A stretch of DNA of 64,000 bases from Vibrio sp. SCSIO 43135 (GTDB lineage: Bacteria > Pseudomonadota > Gammaproteobacteria > Enterobacterales > Vibrionaceae), in the NCBI RefSeq assembly GCF_023716665.1, contig NZ_CP071859.1:2356001-2420000 (forward strand). Reading direction: 5' to 3'. Shown here piece by piece: positions 42,903 through 51,898 of this stretch. The notes under the pieces were generated by a model. It saw only the letters and a program-made list of their open reading frames with translations. It ran no database searches and had not been told where the DNA came from. The position numbers and the translations under genes are program-made. Position 1 is the stretch's first letter; every line of letters starts with the position of its first letter.

Positions 42903-44150
42903 TCATCTAAATAGTTCATCTTCTAGCCACTTTATGGCTAAATCGAGGGATTGCTCATATCCTTGTGTAATTGTTTTACTTTTTATTTGCTTAGCTTTTC
43001 CATATTGACTGAAAAGTGCAACGAGTTGATTATCTGAAAGCGGTGAAACCGGATCGCCTTCCAAACTAAGCGCTAAGATAGGCACCTTAGTTTTTCTACT
43101 CTGTAGAAATCCTTGTGATTTCAAAGACCAAGCTGTCATTTGCCCTGCTAAGCTATTGATATCCACCACCGACTTGCCTAACCGAGACGCCAGTACATCT
43201 AAGTACATTTTCGACATCTGCTTAAGTTTATCCGGTGAAGACAGCACGTCATGAATTGGGGCACCCAATGAAACACACGCTTTGATTTTATCTTGCTCCA
43301 AGAAAGACAAACGCACCATCGCATTGCCACCAAAGCGGAAACCAATCAACCCCACTTTGAAATGATCAACCCAAGGTAGTTTTGGCAATTCATTCACCAC
43401 AGCCTGTACTAAACTAGATGAGTCCTCAGACAGTGGCCAATGAGAACTGTGGCCAACGGAAGGCATATCGACGGTTAGCATGGCGATATCACGTTTCGCA
43501 AAGTGATTTTTGAACAACTTCCACATATCCGACTGCAAGCTATCTAGGCCAGCACATACTATGACCACTGGCTGCGGCTTTTCAGTATTCGACAAATGCA
43601 AATTGACCGTGACTTTTTTGTTTTGATACGGGATTTCGAGTTGCTTAATGACGTACTTGGTCTTTTTGGCTCCTTCCGCATAGGCATTATGTGCAAGCAC
43701 CTGAGCTTGTGCGGCTAAGTTATCATTTTTTAAATGAGGGTAGCCCGCAATACTGAAACATAGAGAAGCGGTAAATAGTTCATCTGCAGCTGATTCTCCG
43801 TCTAGCGTGCCTGAACGGCGTTGGTGTTCCATGCCAAGCTTGGTCCATTCATAGGCCCAGTTACCGCTGTGATAGCCCATCACGGTATCAAGCCAGTTGT
43901 CTTCCGTTCTCGAATGCTTAGAAGACGCTATCTTCGCCAATACAGCTTCTTGTTCTATTGGGTCAACGCCCTGCCAAGCCCACTGCAAACGATGCAGGTT
44001 ACGGTACCAAGCCGTATCTGGATTGCTTTTCTTCTCGTCCAACACACTTTGGTTGCTTGGCATGTATTGAGTGAGGGCCGAGGTTTCTCTTGCTTGCTTA
44101 TGCTTAACAAACAAGGTTTCGGAGAGGTTCTTGCTGACTTCTTCAGACAT
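42903..44150 (-). CDS. frsA: FrsA-type alpha/beta hydrolase
   Basis: The protein has 415 residues, as in E. coli FrsA (YafA). An N-terminal helical region with YRNLHRLQWAWQGVDPIEQE and DTVMGYHSGNWAYEW is specific to the family. The alpha/beta hydrolase fold spans about 190-410, with VIVCAGLDSLQSDMWKLF and VGLIGFRFGGNAMVRLSF. The usual nucleophile elbow GxSxG reads GFRFGG, so there is no canonical Ser there. FrsA binds EIIA-Glc and was reported to affect fermentation versus respiration; its catalytic role is disputed. Confidence 0.92.
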   Translation of the reverse strand: MSEEVSKNLSETLFVKHKQARETSALTQYMPSNQSVLDEKKSNPDTAWYRNLHRLQWAWQGVDPIEQEAVLAKIASSKHSRTEDNWLDTVMGYHSGNWAYEWTKLGMEHQRRSGTLDGESAADELFTASLCFSIAGYPHLKNDNLAAQAQVLAHNAYAEGAKKTKYVIKQLEIPYQNKKVTVNLHLSNTEKPQPVVIVCAGLDSLQSDMWKLFKNHFAKRDIAMLTVDMPSVGHSSHWPLSEDSSSLVQAVVNELPKLPWVDHFKVGLIGFRFGGNAMVRLSFLEQDKIKACVSLGAPIHDVLSSPDKLKQMSKMYLDVLASRLGKSVVDINSLAGQMTAWSLKSQGFLQSRKTKVPILALSLEGDPVSPLSDNQLVALFSQYGKAKQIKSKTITQGYEQSLDLAIKWLEDELFR

Positions 44151-44190
44151 AGGGAGCTCTATTGCTTAGCGTGAATCTGCTCTAATAGTA

Positions 44191-44222
44191 ATAAAAAAAA
44201 AGACCCTATAAAGGGTCTTTTT
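44191..44222 (-). terminator. Terminator after gpt
   Basis: AAAGACCCT pairs with AGGGTCTTT around a short AT loop, and the minus strand ends in a long T-run. Confidence 0.85.
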
Positions 44223-44242
44223 CCAAGAATTTAAGCAATCGC

Positions 44243-44707
44243 TTATTTTTGCTTGCGATTGATTGGCTCAGCGTACTGAATCGTCATATCCCAAGGTTGC
44301 TCGATCCAAGTGTCTTGAGCGATATCAACAACGTAGTCGTCTAGCAGCTCAACACCAGATGGCTTAGCACATACTGCGATAAGCTTCGCTTTAGGGTACA
44401 TTTCACGAAGTTTACGTGCAGTGTCACCACTGTCGACTAGGTCTTCAACGATTAGGTAACCTTCGCCGTCACCTTCTGGCGCTTTTAGCACGCTCATATC
44501 ACGTTGATGATCGTGGTCGTAGCTTGAGATACAAATAGTATCTACGTAACGAATTCCCAGTTCACGAGCCAAGATTGCACCAGGAACAAGACCACCACGG
44601 CTTACCGCCCAGATGCCTTTCCATTGCTCTGCAGGCATTTGCTTTTCTGCCAGTTGACGACAGTATGTCTGCATGTTGTCCCAAGTGATAATGAATTTAT
44701 TGCTCAT
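44243..44707 (-). CDS. gpt: Xanthine-guanine phosphoribosyltransferase
   Basis: The 154-residue protein salvages guanine and xanthine with PRPP. The PRPP motif [16 protein letters not shown] and the start [16 protein letters not shown] are typical, as is WGGLV-like [12 protein letters not shown]. It lies 36 bases downstream of a purine permease gene on the same strand, so uptake and salvage may be co-expressed. Confidence 0.97.
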   Translation of the reverse strand: MSNKFIITWDNMQTYCRQLAEKQMPAEQWKGIWAVSRGGLVPGAILARELGIRYVDTICISSYDHDHQRDMSVLKAPEGDGEGYLIVEDLVDSGDTARKLREMYPKAKLIAVCAKPSGVELLDDYVVDIAQDTWIEQPWDMTIQYAEPINRKQK

Positions 44708-44743
44708 TGTAAAAAACCTAATATTTGAAATGTTGTGAATTCA

Positions 44744-46033
44744 TTAAGCTACGATGTACTTGATGATAAAGATTGCCGACATAATCCATACACTCATGGA
44801 TACTTCGCGGCCCTTACCACTAAATAACTTAATTGCAGCGTAAGCGATAAAACCTAGTGAGATACCTTCCGCAATAGAGAACGTTAACGGCATGAGTAAA
44901 CAAGTCACTACTACCGGTGCCGCCTCTGTCAGATCTCGCCAATCAATGCTTACCAATCCAGAAAGCATTAGGATTGCAACATAAAATAGCGCCCCAGCGG
45001 TCGCGTAGGCAGGGATCATACCAGCTAATGGCGAGAAGAATAATGCAAGAAGGAACAAAATGCCAACAACTACAGCAGTTAAACCTGTACGGCCACCAGC
45101 TGCAACACCAGCAACACTTTCAATGTAAGAAGTTGTGTTTGACGTACCCAGCAATGCACCTGCAGATGTTGCAGTAGAGTCCGCTAGAAGTGCACGATTT
45201 AGACGTGGGATTTTGCCATCCTTGCCGATTAGATCTGCTTTTTGCGCCACGCCGACTAGTGTGCCCGCTGTATCGAACAAATCGACAAATAGGAATGCGA
45301 ACACAACCGAAATCATGCCGATTTCAAACACTGCAGAAAAATCTAGCTGCATGAAGGTTGGTGCAATGCTTGGTGGCGCTGACATGATGCCTGCCCACTG
45401 TACGTCGCCAAAAACTAGACCTAGACCTGTTACTGCTAGAATCGCCACCATAACCGCACCTTTCATGCCACGGTGAACTAGAGCGATAGTTAAGAAAAAC
45501 CCGATTGAAGCGAGCACTGCTGGTAGCGAGGTGATTGAACCAAGCGAAACCAGTGTCGCAGGGTTATCAACAACAATACCAGCGTTCTTAAGTGCGATAA
45601 AAGCGAGGAATAAGCCGATACCAGCAGAGATACCAGTACGCAGTGACATTGGGATTGAGTTGATGATCCACTCACGAATTTTGAACACGCTGAGTAAGAT
45701 GAACAGCACACCGGATACAAATACAGCCGCCAATGCCACTTGCCATGTATAACCCATACCTAGCACAACGGCATAAGTAAAGAATGCGTTCAAGCCCATA
45801 CCTGGTGCTTGAGCGATTGGGTAGTTAGCAACAAAGCCCATGATGAAACAGCCGATAGCCGCAGCTAAACAGGTTGCAACAAACACAGCACCGTGGTCCA
45901 TACCTGCATCTGACAGCATTGCTGGGTTTACAAAGATAATGTAAGCCATGGTCAGGAAGGTAGTCACACCTGCAATAATTTCAGTTCTAACGGTGGTTCC
46001 GTGTTCGCTGAGTTTAAATAGTCTTTCGAGCAT
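44744..46033 (-). CDS. NCS2 family purine permease (guanine/hypoxanthine or adenine type)
   Basis: This 429-residue protein has about 13 hydrophobic segments. It belongs to the AzgA-like branch of nucleobase/cation symporters: the start VRTEIIAGVTTFLTMAYIIFVNP, then APGMGLNAFFTY, the substrate-site helix FLFVDLFDTAGTLVGVA and the TSNTTSYIESVAGVAAGGRTG type stretch (with GTSNTTSYIES). Purine specificity within the branch cannot be assigned. Downstream gpt and a PurR-like site upstream both support purine import. Confidence 0.9.
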   Translation of the reverse strand: MLERLFKLSEHGTTVRTEIIAGVTTFLTMAYIIFVNPAMLSDAGMDHGAVFVATCLAAAIGCFIMGFVANYPIAQAPGMGLNAFFTYAVVLGMGYTWQVALAAVFVSGVLFILLSVFKIREWIINSIPMSLRTGISAGIGLFLAFIALKNAGIVVDNPATLVSLGSITSLPAVLASIGFFLTIALVHRGMKGAVMVAILAVTGLGLVFGDVQWAGIMSAPPSIAPTFMQLDFSAVFEIGMISVVFAFLFVDLFDTAGTLVGVAQKADLIGKDGKIPRLNRALLADSTATSAGALLGTSNTTSYIESVAGVAAGGRTGLTAVVVGILFLLALFFSPLAGMIPAYATAGALFYVAILMLSGLVSIDWRDLTEAAPVVVTCLLMPLTFSIAEGISLGFIAYAAIKLFSGKGREVSMSVWIMSAIFIIKYIVA

Positions 46034-46056
46034 GTTCGAATCCTACAATGGGTAAA

Positions 46057-46072
46057 AAGTAAACGGTTGCGT
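46057..46072 (-). promoter_or_regulatory. Putative PurR box before the purine permease
   Basis: On the minus strand, ACGCAACCGTTTACTT matches the E. coli PurR consensus ACGCAAACGTTTTCGT at 13 of 16 positions. It ends 23 bases before the permease start, where a bound repressor could block transcription. The site is assigned by similarity only. Confidence 0.55.
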
Positions 46073-46400
46073 AATCGATTGGCTGCAGATTATAAAGTTA
46101 TCAAATACTAAATTCCAGATAGAATTAAGACTCTAATTAGGTTTTGCTAGAGTTATGACGATTTCAATATGCAGGCAATACAATAACTCTAGACAAAAGT
46201 TCTTATAATTCAAATTAATAGAAAGATGAGCAGCAAAAGTCTAAGTGATGCTTTTTTGCACCATGTCGCAAACTTTCATTGTGTATAACGGAGCAAATAT
46301 GCGATTTGATATGAGTTTTAGAGAATAGAAACCGGTGATTATCATTCACTGGGGAAAGTATTTGTTGGCGGCGAAGTTTTAAGCACTTCAATTTAAAGAT

Positions 46401-46428
46401 AAAAAAACGCCACTCAATTTGAGTGGCG
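46401..46428 (-). terminator. Terminator of the small transcript
   Basis: CGCCACTC (46408-46415) pairs with GAGTGGCG (46421-46428), and the minus strand ends in seven T. No annotated gene other than the small ORF lies upstream to use it. Confidence 0.85.
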
Positions 46429-46513
46429 GTTGAATCATGTCAGCAGCAAGCGCTGTAAAAAAATTCCAATATATAGGGGTGAACAAACTGTTCGAGTTAC
46501 AAGCTTCCGCTAA

Positions 46514-46600
46514 TTAGTAGCCAAAGCTAGTAGGGTATGCAAAGTTGCTAGTGTAAACAGAGCTGTTAAGCCAGAACATTGCAGATGGTAAACCTTTCAT
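46514..46600 (-). CDS. Small protein of 28 residues, unknown function
   Basis: ATG at 46600, TAA at 46514. AGGTG lies six bases upstream of the ATG, an ideal ribosome site. The product starts MKGLPSAMFWLNSS and ends FAYPTSFGY. Seven of 28 residues are aromatic (F, W, Y), and the protein has no signal peptide or clear membrane helix. It lies in a unit with its own promoter and terminator. Coding function is inferred from the ribosome site and context. It could act as a small protein that binds an enzyme, as VcdP does in V. cholerae, or as a leader peptide. Confidence 0.55.
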   Translation of the reverse strand: MKGLPSAMFWLNSSVYTSNFAYPTSFGY

Positions 46601-46712
46601 AACTATCACCTTTTAAATCAATTAAACATACGGTTGATTTCTCGGTTCCTTGGAGGCGATAAAACGGACTCATCCTTTGAGCATTTTGTCTTCTCTTTCG
46701 AAGTTGTGTACA

Positions 46713-46740
46713 AATATACCATCAAGAAATTTAATTACAA
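46713..46740 (-). promoter_or_regulatory. Putative promoter of the small transcript
   Basis: On the minus strand, TTGTAA (46735-46740), a 16-base spacer and TATATT (46713-46718) form a reasonable sigma-70 promoter. A start near 46707 is inferred. Confidence 0.45.
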
Positions 46741-46747
46741 GAAAAAG

Positions 46748-46763
46748 AGTGATTAAAATCACA
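46748..46763. promoter_or_regulatory. CRP-like binding site
   Basis: TGTGATTTTAATCACT (minus strand) fits TGTGA-N6-TCACA with a single base change. Its centre is about 49 bases upstream of the inferred start of the small transcript and about 295 bases from the divergent pepD start. It borders the -35 region of the small transcript, so repression or modulation by cAMP-CRP is plausible. Confidence 0.6.
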
Positions 46764-47036
46764 TAATTTTCATTTATTGACTTACATCAAAAGAATTGAG
46801 TAATTAAATTACAAAACCATCAGCCAGTCTGCGTGATTTAATACTCAATGAGTTACACATTCAGCGTTCGAGGAATGTAGATGTTCTGTGACATTAATAA
46901 ACAATTTCATCATTCACTAGACTACTCGCTCGATAAAGGGAGTGGTATGCTGTACATCACTACATCGTAGGTCATATCTAGATAATCAAACTGCATTATC
47001 AGCCAATTACCACTAAAAGATATGGCAAATCATTAC
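46764..47036. other. Intergenic region upstream of pepD
   Basis: An AT-rich stretch of about 270 bases between the CRP-like site and pepD. It should contain the pepD promoter, but I see no convincing -35/-10 pair, operator or hairpin. There is no reading frame of note. Confidence 0.5.
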
Positions 47037-47050
47037 AAAAGGAGTCATCC

Positions 47051-48523
47051 GTGTCTGAATTCCATTCTGAAATCAGCAACTTGTCACCAGCTCCACTGTG
47101 GCAGTTTTTCGATAAGATCTGTTCTATTCCTCACCCATCAAAGCACGAAGAAGCGCTAGCACAATACATTGTGAGCTGGGCAACTGAACAAGGTTTAGAG
47201 GTTCGCCGAGACCCAACTGGCAACGTTTTTATCAAAAAGCCAGCGACAGCCGGAATGGAAAACAAGAAAGGTGTTGTTCTTCAAGCACACATTGATATGG
47301 TGCCGCAAAAAAATGAAGATACAGACCACGACTTCACTACAGATCCAATCCAACCATATATTGATGGTGAATGGGTGACAGCCAAAGGTACAACCCTAGG
47401 TGCTGACAACGGTATGGGTATGGCGTCATGTCTTGCCGTACTGGCATCAAATGAAATCAAACATGGTCCACTGGAAGTCCTACTAACCGTTGATGAAGAA
47501 GCTGGTATGACAGGCGCCTTTGGATTAGAAGCGGGTTGGCTAGAAGGAGAGATCCTTCTCAACACAGATTCAGAGCAAGAGGGCGAAGTATACATGGGCT
47601 GTGCTGGTGGTATCGATGGCTCAATGACCTTCGACATCGCTCGTGAAGCACTTCCTTCTGGCTACGTTACTCGTCAGCTAACATTAAAAGGTCTTAAAGG
47701 TGGCCACTCTGGCTGTGATATCCACACAGGTCGTGGCAATGCAAACAAACTGGTTGCGCGTTTCCTAGCGGGCCACGCGCAAGAATTAGATTTGCGTCTT
47801 GTTGAGTTCCGCGGTGGTAGTCTACGCAATGCTATCCCACGTGAAGCCTTCGTAACAGTAGCGGTGCCAGCAGAAAACGAAGCTAAACTGGCTGAGCTAT
47901 TTTCTTACTACACAGACTTGCTGAAAGAAGAGCTTGGTAAAGTAGAAACTAGCATTGTCTCGTTCAACGAAGCTATAGAGTCTGCTTCAGAGGTGATTGC
48001 AGTTGCTGATCAGCAACGCTTCATTGCTGCATTGAACGTATGCCCGAATGGCGTGATTCGTATGAGTGACGAAATTGAAGGCGTGGTTGAAACTTCACTG
48101 AATGTTGGCGTTATTACCACAGATGCAAGCAAGATTACCGTGCTGTGCCTAGTTCGCTCACTGATCGACTCGGGCCGCAGCCAAGTCGAAGGGATGCTAA
48201 CTTCTGTTGCTGAACTTGCTGGTGCTCAAATTGAGTTTTCTGGTGCTTACCCTGGCTGGAAACCAGATGCAGATTCCGAAATCATGGCCATCTTCCGTGA
48301 TATGTACGAAGGTATCTACGGTCACAAGCCAAACATCATGGTGATTCACGCAGGTCTTGAGTGTGGTTTATTCAAGAAGCCTTACCCTAATATGGATATG
48401 GTGTCATTTGGCCCTACCATCAAATTCCCACACTCTCCAGACGAGAAAGTGAAGATCGACACAGTCGCTCTATACTGGGAGCAAATGGTGGCACTGCTTG
48501 AAGCTATCCCAGCGAAAGCTTAG
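47051..48523 (+). CDS. pepD: Aminoacyl-histidine dipeptidase (peptidase D)
   Basis: The 490-residue M20 zinc peptidase cleaves X-His dipeptides such as carnosine. The start is a GTG at 47051 with AGGAG seven bases upstream. Metal-binding blocks are VLQAHIDMVPQKN (His-Asp), LGADNGMGMA (Asp) and VDEEAGMTG (catalytic Glu pair). A dimerisation (lid) domain spans about 205-385, and a late HAGLECGLF supplies another ligand. It is followed by a bidirectional terminator. Confidence 0.96.
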   Translation: MSEFHSEISNLSPAPLWQFFDKICSIPHPSKHEEALAQYIVSWATEQGLEVRRDPTGNVFIKKPATAGMENKKGVVLQAHIDMVPQKNEDTDHDFTTDPIQPYIDGEWVTAKGTTLGADNGMGMASCLAVLASNEIKHGPLEVLLTVDEEAGMTGAFGLEAGWLEGEILLNTDSEQEGEVYMGCAGGIDGSMTFDIAREALPSGYVTRQLTLKGLKGGHSGCDIHTGRGNANKLVARFLAGHAQELDLRLVEFRGGSLRNAIPREAFVTVAVPAENEAKLAELFSYYTDLLKEELGKVETSIVSFNEAIESASEVIAVADQQRFIAALNVCPNGVIRMSDEIEGVVETSLNVGVITTDASKITVLCLVRSLIDSGRSQVEGMLTSVAELAGAQIEFSGAYPGWKPDADSEIMAIFRDMYEGIYGHKPNIMVIHAGLECGLFKKPYPNMDMVSFGPTIKFPHSPDEKVKIDTVALYWEQMVALLEAIPAKA

Positions 48524-48536
48524 TTGCAGTACAATT

Positions 48537-48567
48537 AAAAAGCCGAGTCTGTGTGACTCGGCTTTTT
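48537..48567. terminator. Bidirectional terminator between pepD and the DUF3332 gene
   Basis: AAAAAGCCGAGTC (48537-48549) pairs perfectly with GACTCGGCTTTTT (48555-48567) around a five-base loop. Confidence 0.9.
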
Positions 48568-48583
48568 ATTGCCAGTTGATTCT

Positions 48584-49123
48584 CTATACCTTAGATGCCG
48601 CAAGCTCTTCTAGTTGTTGAATCGTGGTTTCAGCAACCAATTCACCGTCAATAAAGTACTGTACGTTCTGTTGGTCTTTCACACCCAAAAGTACCGCTTT
48701 CTCACCGTTACTGTATGTAATGTCCATTTGAATCGTATTTTCATCAATCTGCTTCATTTCGCCTTGCTCAAAAGAGCGATACATCGAGATAGGAGCAACG
48801 GGCGCTTCTTTCAACGAGTCGTCTAAGTCATCGTTAATATCTAGCATGGTATCGGTTTTGGTATCGAAGATGTGTGGCGAGCCATTGATTGGGTTTTTAC
48901 CTGTCCAGAATTCCAGTGAGTTGAAAATAATATAGTCGGCCGCGGTAGTAATCGCGTAGACCGGAGCTAATAGAAAGTTCACACCAGCACGAGCATAGCG
49001 GTTATCCACGACTTCAACGTTAAACTGCATGAGCTTACCCGTTACAGCCATACTACCTACACAACCCGTCATACTTGCCGCGATCGCCGCAATAGCCACT
49101 GCTTTTACAATTGTTTTTTTCAT
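48584..49123 (-). CDS. DUF3332 family lipoprotein-like protein
   Basis: The 179-residue protein has a signal peptide and the lipobox-like MTGC (Cys21), so it is probably lipid-anchored. A hydrophobic segment around 48-68 (AGVNFLLAPVYAITTAADYI) follows. The second half contains DITYSNGEKAVLLGVKDQ and YFIDGELVAETTI, in line with the DUF3332 family that I recall from vibrios. The function is unknown. It is convergent with pepD. Confidence 0.82.
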   Translation of the reverse strand: MKKTIVKAVAIAAIAASMTGCVGSMAVTGKLMQFNVEVVDNRYARAGVNFLLAPVYAITTAADYIIFNSLEFWTGKNPINGSPHIFDTKTDTMLDINDDLDDSLKEAPVAPISMYRSFEQGEMKQIDENTIQMDITYSNGEKAVLLGVKDQQNVQYFIDGELVAETTIQQLEELAASKV

Positions 49124-49481
49124 AAGTCCCTCTAATTAAAGACGTTAACCATCCGAATAAGCATAGAACAGCTTCCAAGTTGCATATTAGAATTTGCCTT
49201 TTTTGCGAATAATTAACGCCAAAATGTGGCTTTTATCCCAGTTTTCAGTCGCTTATTACCCCTCCACCATCAATAAATAATTTTTGTCTTAATGGTCATT
49301 TTTTTTCGTTGGTCAGTAAAAAACTCTGCTGATACAGTCCGCCTCCTTGAAGCTTCTTAGGCTCATCACCAAAGCCTTCTTCAAGCGATAACTCAAATTT
49401 AAATAACCCTTTTAAGTTGTATCGGTGGACTCGCTTTATCCCAAATCGAGTCTGTATTTCTCTCTAATAGTTTGTAGTGCG
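49124..49481. other. Intergenic region between the DUF3332 gene and the rimK cluster
   Basis: A divergent intergenic region of 358 bases, AT-rich with poly-T near 49300. The inverted repeat GACTCG (49428-49433) / CGAGTC (49447-49452) lies about 30 bases before the protease start and could be an operator or a leader hairpin. Promoters for both flanking genes must lie here, but none is clear. No gene was seen. Confidence 0.45.
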
Positions 49482-49922
49482 ATGAAACAAAAAATGATTG
49501 TTGGTTGGCGAGAAACCCTCAGCCTGCCTGGTTTAGGTATTGAAAAAATTAACGCAAAAATCGATACCGGGGCCCGAACGTCTTGCTTACACGCGTTTAA
49601 AGTAGAGAGCTTTAAAAAGGACGAAGCTCTTTGGGTTCGATTTTGGATCCACCCATTTCAGAACAATTCGGACGTGGTGACCGTTTGTGAGGCTGAAGTG
49701 GTTGATGAGCGTACCGTCCGCGATTCGGGCGGACACGAAGAACTGAGATACGTCATCAAAACAGAAATGAGTTTAGGGGGCCAAATGTGGCCAATTGAAA
49801 TCACCCTAACCAATCGAGAAAACATGGCATTTCGAATGCTGTTAGGCCGCACTGCAATGCACCATCGTATTGTCGTCGACCCTGTGGAATCTTTTTTAAT
49901 CGCTTTCGAGGAGAGCAAATAA
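49482..49922 (+). CDS. RimK-associated retropepsin-like aspartic protease (RimB type)
   Basis: The protein has 146 residues from the ATG at 49482; a nearby ATG at 49494 is possible, and neither has a strong ribosome site. The active-site signature [14 protein letters not shown] (Asp-Thr-Gly) and the closing [12 protein letters not shown] strand are those of retropepsin-like proteins often labelled ATP-dependent zinc protease. One DTG per chain implies a homodimer. Its stop codon overlaps the rimK ATG. It probably acts on RimK-modified proteins or peptides. Confidence 0.85.
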   Translation: MKQKMIVGWRETLSLPGLGIEKINAKIDTGARTSCLHAFKVESFKKDEALWVRFWIHPFQNNSDVVTVCEAEVVDERTVRDSGGHEELRYVIKTEMSLGGQMWPIEITLTNRENMAFRMLLGRTAMHHRIVVDPVESFLIAFEESK

Positions 49923-50827
49923 TGAAAATTGGTATTCTTTCACGTAACGCAAATCTGTACTCAACTAAGCGTCTGATTGAAGCGTGTGAAAGTCGTGGAC
50001 ACGAAGTGAAAGTCATTGATGCACTGCGCTGCTACATGAATATCAATTCCGATAAGCCAGAAATTCACTTTAAAGGTGAAGAACTGTATGGCTTTGATGC
50101 GATTGTTCCTCGAATTGGTGCATCTGTGACTTTCTACGGCACCGCTGTGCTACGTCAATTTGAAATGATGGGTGTTTACCCAGTGAATGAATCGGTAGCG
50201 ATCACTCGCTCACGCGACAAGCTGCGCTCAATGCAATTGCTGTCTCGTAAAGGGATTGGTATGCCAATTACTGGCTTTGCAAGCAAACCAGATGATGTCA
50301 AAGATCTACTAGATATGGTCGGCGGAGCGCCTGTGGTCATCAAGTTACTTGAAGGGACACAAGGCATCGGCGTTGTACTGGCAGAAACGCGTAAAGCGGC
50401 TGAGAGTGTTGTTGAGGCGTTTATGGGCCTCAAAGCGAACATCATGGTTCAAGAGTACATCAAAGAGGCTGGCGGCGCGGACATTCGCTGCTTCGTCATC
50501 GGCGATAAAGTGATTGCAGCGATGAAAAGACAAGGTGCGGAAGGCGAATTTCGCTCTAACTTACACCGTGGTGGAACCGCTTCTCTGGTGAAAATCACTC
50601 CTGAAGAGCGCCGCACCGCAGTCGCGGCTGCGAAAATAATGGGTCTAAATGTGGCTGGGGTCGATCTACTAAGATCAGAGCGTGGTCCATTGGTCATGGA
50701 AGTAAACTCATCCCCAGGTCTGGAAGGTATCGAGGCCGCAACTGGTAAAGACGTCGCTGGGATGATTGTCGAATTTATTGAGAAAAATGCGGCAACAAAA
50801 AGGACGAAAACTCGTGGCAAAGGCTAA
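49922..50827 (+). CDS. rimK: RimK family ATP-grasp ligase (alpha-L-glutamate ligase)
   Basis: The 301-residue protein is as long as E. coli RimK (300), which adds glutamates to the C-terminus of ribosomal protein S6 and can make poly-alpha-glutamate. The ATP-grasp core begins around 95 and carries [38 protein letters not shown] and the Mg-binding [15 protein letters not shown]. The start overlaps the upstream protease stop, and the downstream M14-type gene starts inside its 3' end. All three genes are therefore translationally coupled. Confidence 0.94.
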   Translation: MKIGILSRNANLYSTKRLIEACESRGHEVKVIDALRCYMNINSDKPEIHFKGEELYGFDAIVPRIGASVTFYGTAVLRQFEMMGVYPVNESVAITRSRDKLRSMQLLSRKGIGMPITGFASKPDDVKDLLDMVGGAPVVIKLLEGTQGIGVVLAETRKAAESVVEAFMGLKANIMVQEYIKEAGGADIRCFVIGDKVIAAMKRQGAEGEFRSNLHRGGTASLVKITPEERRTAVAAAKIMGLNVAGVDLLRSERGPLVMEVNSSPGLEGIEAATGKDVAGMIVEFIEKNAATKRTKTRGKG

Positions 50828-51878
50828 AAAAAATACGGCATTCGAATTCTTAGGTGAATTCGTTGCCCCAGGAGAGCGAAGAGTAATTGAATTAGAAGCT
50901 GCAAAGCTCTATACCCACTCCCCGCTTTCTATTCCAGTAGAAATTATTAACGGTAAACAAGCTGGGCCAACATTAATGGTCAACGCTGCAATTCATGGTG
51001 ATGAACTCAATGGCGTCGAAATCGTGCGTCAACTGATCAACACCATTGATACCGATAAGCTAAAAGGGACGGTTATCGCCGTCCCGATCGTTAACGTGTT
51101 TGGCTTCATTCATAAGTCCCGTTATTTACCCGACCGACGCGACCTAAATCGTTGTTTTCCGGGAAGCGAAAAAGGTTCACTAGCATCACGTATGGCACAT
51201 ACGTTTTTTACCCAAGTAGTAAAACGTTGTGACTATATTCTGGATTTACACACAGGTGCCATTCACCGAACAAATCTGCCTCAACTGCGTGCAGATTTGA
51301 GTAACCCAGAAACGCTACGTATCGCGAACGCGTTTGGTACACCAGTGATCGTCGATTCACCTTTACGTGATGGCTCACTGAGAAGTGAGGCTGAAAAGCT
51401 CAATATTCCAGTATTGACCTACGAAGCAGGGGAAGCACTGCGTTTTGAGCCAATCTGTATCAGCGCAGGCTTTATTGGTGTTCAACGCGTTATGCAGGCT
51501 ATCGGTATGCTTCGTGCGAGCCGCAAGAAGTTGCCTACACCGGTTATTGCGAAATCCACCAGCTGGCTTCGAGCAGAAAGTGACGGCATATTACGCACCG
51601 TTGTTACACTTGGTGAAAAAGTAGAAAAAGGCCAAGTATTGGCATACATTAGCGCACCACTCGGGCACAGTGAAATTGAACTGAAAGCTCACAAGGGAGG
51701 CATTGTCATTGGCCAGCAAACTCTACCTTTAGTCAACGAAGGGGATGCGGTATTCCACTTAGCTTACTTCACCCAAGACGATCAACAAGTCGAACAGGTT
51801 GTGGAAGAGTTTATCGAAGTCGCAGCAGACGCCGATGTCGAGCCACTCACGACGGGGCAAATTAACTCGCCAGTCTAA
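50814..51878 (+). CDS. M14-type succinylglutamate desuccinylase/aspartoacylase family protein
   Basis: The protein has 354 residues from a GTG at 50814, with AAGGA nine bases upstream; an ATG at 50787 is the alternative. The carboxypeptidase-like zinc site shows [15 protein letters not shown] (His, Glu), [12 protein letters not shown] (substrate Arg) and LDLHTGAI (third ligand). A lipoyl/biotinyl-like C-terminal lobe (about 265-335, [23 protein letters not shown]) follows. The family removes acyl or amino-acid groups from amides. With rimK upstream it may reverse or process glutamylation. Confidence 0.85.
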   Translation: MAKAKKNTAFEFLGEFVAPGERRVIELEAAKLYTHSPLSIPVEIINGKQAGPTLMVNAAIHGDELNGVEIVRQLINTIDTDKLKGTVIAVPIVNVFGFIHKSRYLPDRRDLNRCFPGSEKGSLASRMAHTFFTQVVKRCDYILDLHTGAIHRTNLPQLRADLSNPETLRIANAFGTPVIVDSPLRDGSLRSEAEKLNIPVLTYEAGEALRFEPICISAGFIGVQRVMQAIGMLRASRKKLPTPVIAKSTSWLRAESDGILRTVVTLGEKVEKGQVLAYISAPLGHSEIELKAHKGGIVIGQQTLPLVNEGDAVFHLAYFTQDDQQVEQVVEEFIEVAADADVEPLTTGQINSPV

Positions 51879-51898
51879 GCAGCTATCGCATCTTAAGT

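Larger units (their letters stand above)
46401..46707 (-). ncRNA. Candidate dual-function small RNA between the purine permease and pepD genes
   Basis: A self-contained minus-strand unit of about 300 nt starts near 46707, carries a 28-codon ORF (46514-46600) and ends at a strong terminator (46401-46428). After the ORF, about 85 nt remain before the terminator. They include CACCCC, a C-rich stretch that could pair with G-rich ribosome sites of target mRNAs. A CRP-like site lies upstream. Promoter plus CRP site plus a roughly 28-residue ORF plus terminator resemble V. cholerae VcdRP, which encodes a 29-residue protein, but I cannot check sequence identity. Confidence 0.5.

Noticed and set aside
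46034..46400. Purine riboswitch in the permease leader
   Set aside because: The conserved loop and three-way-junction bases of the purine aptamer are not present; the PurR-like site is a better explanation for control.
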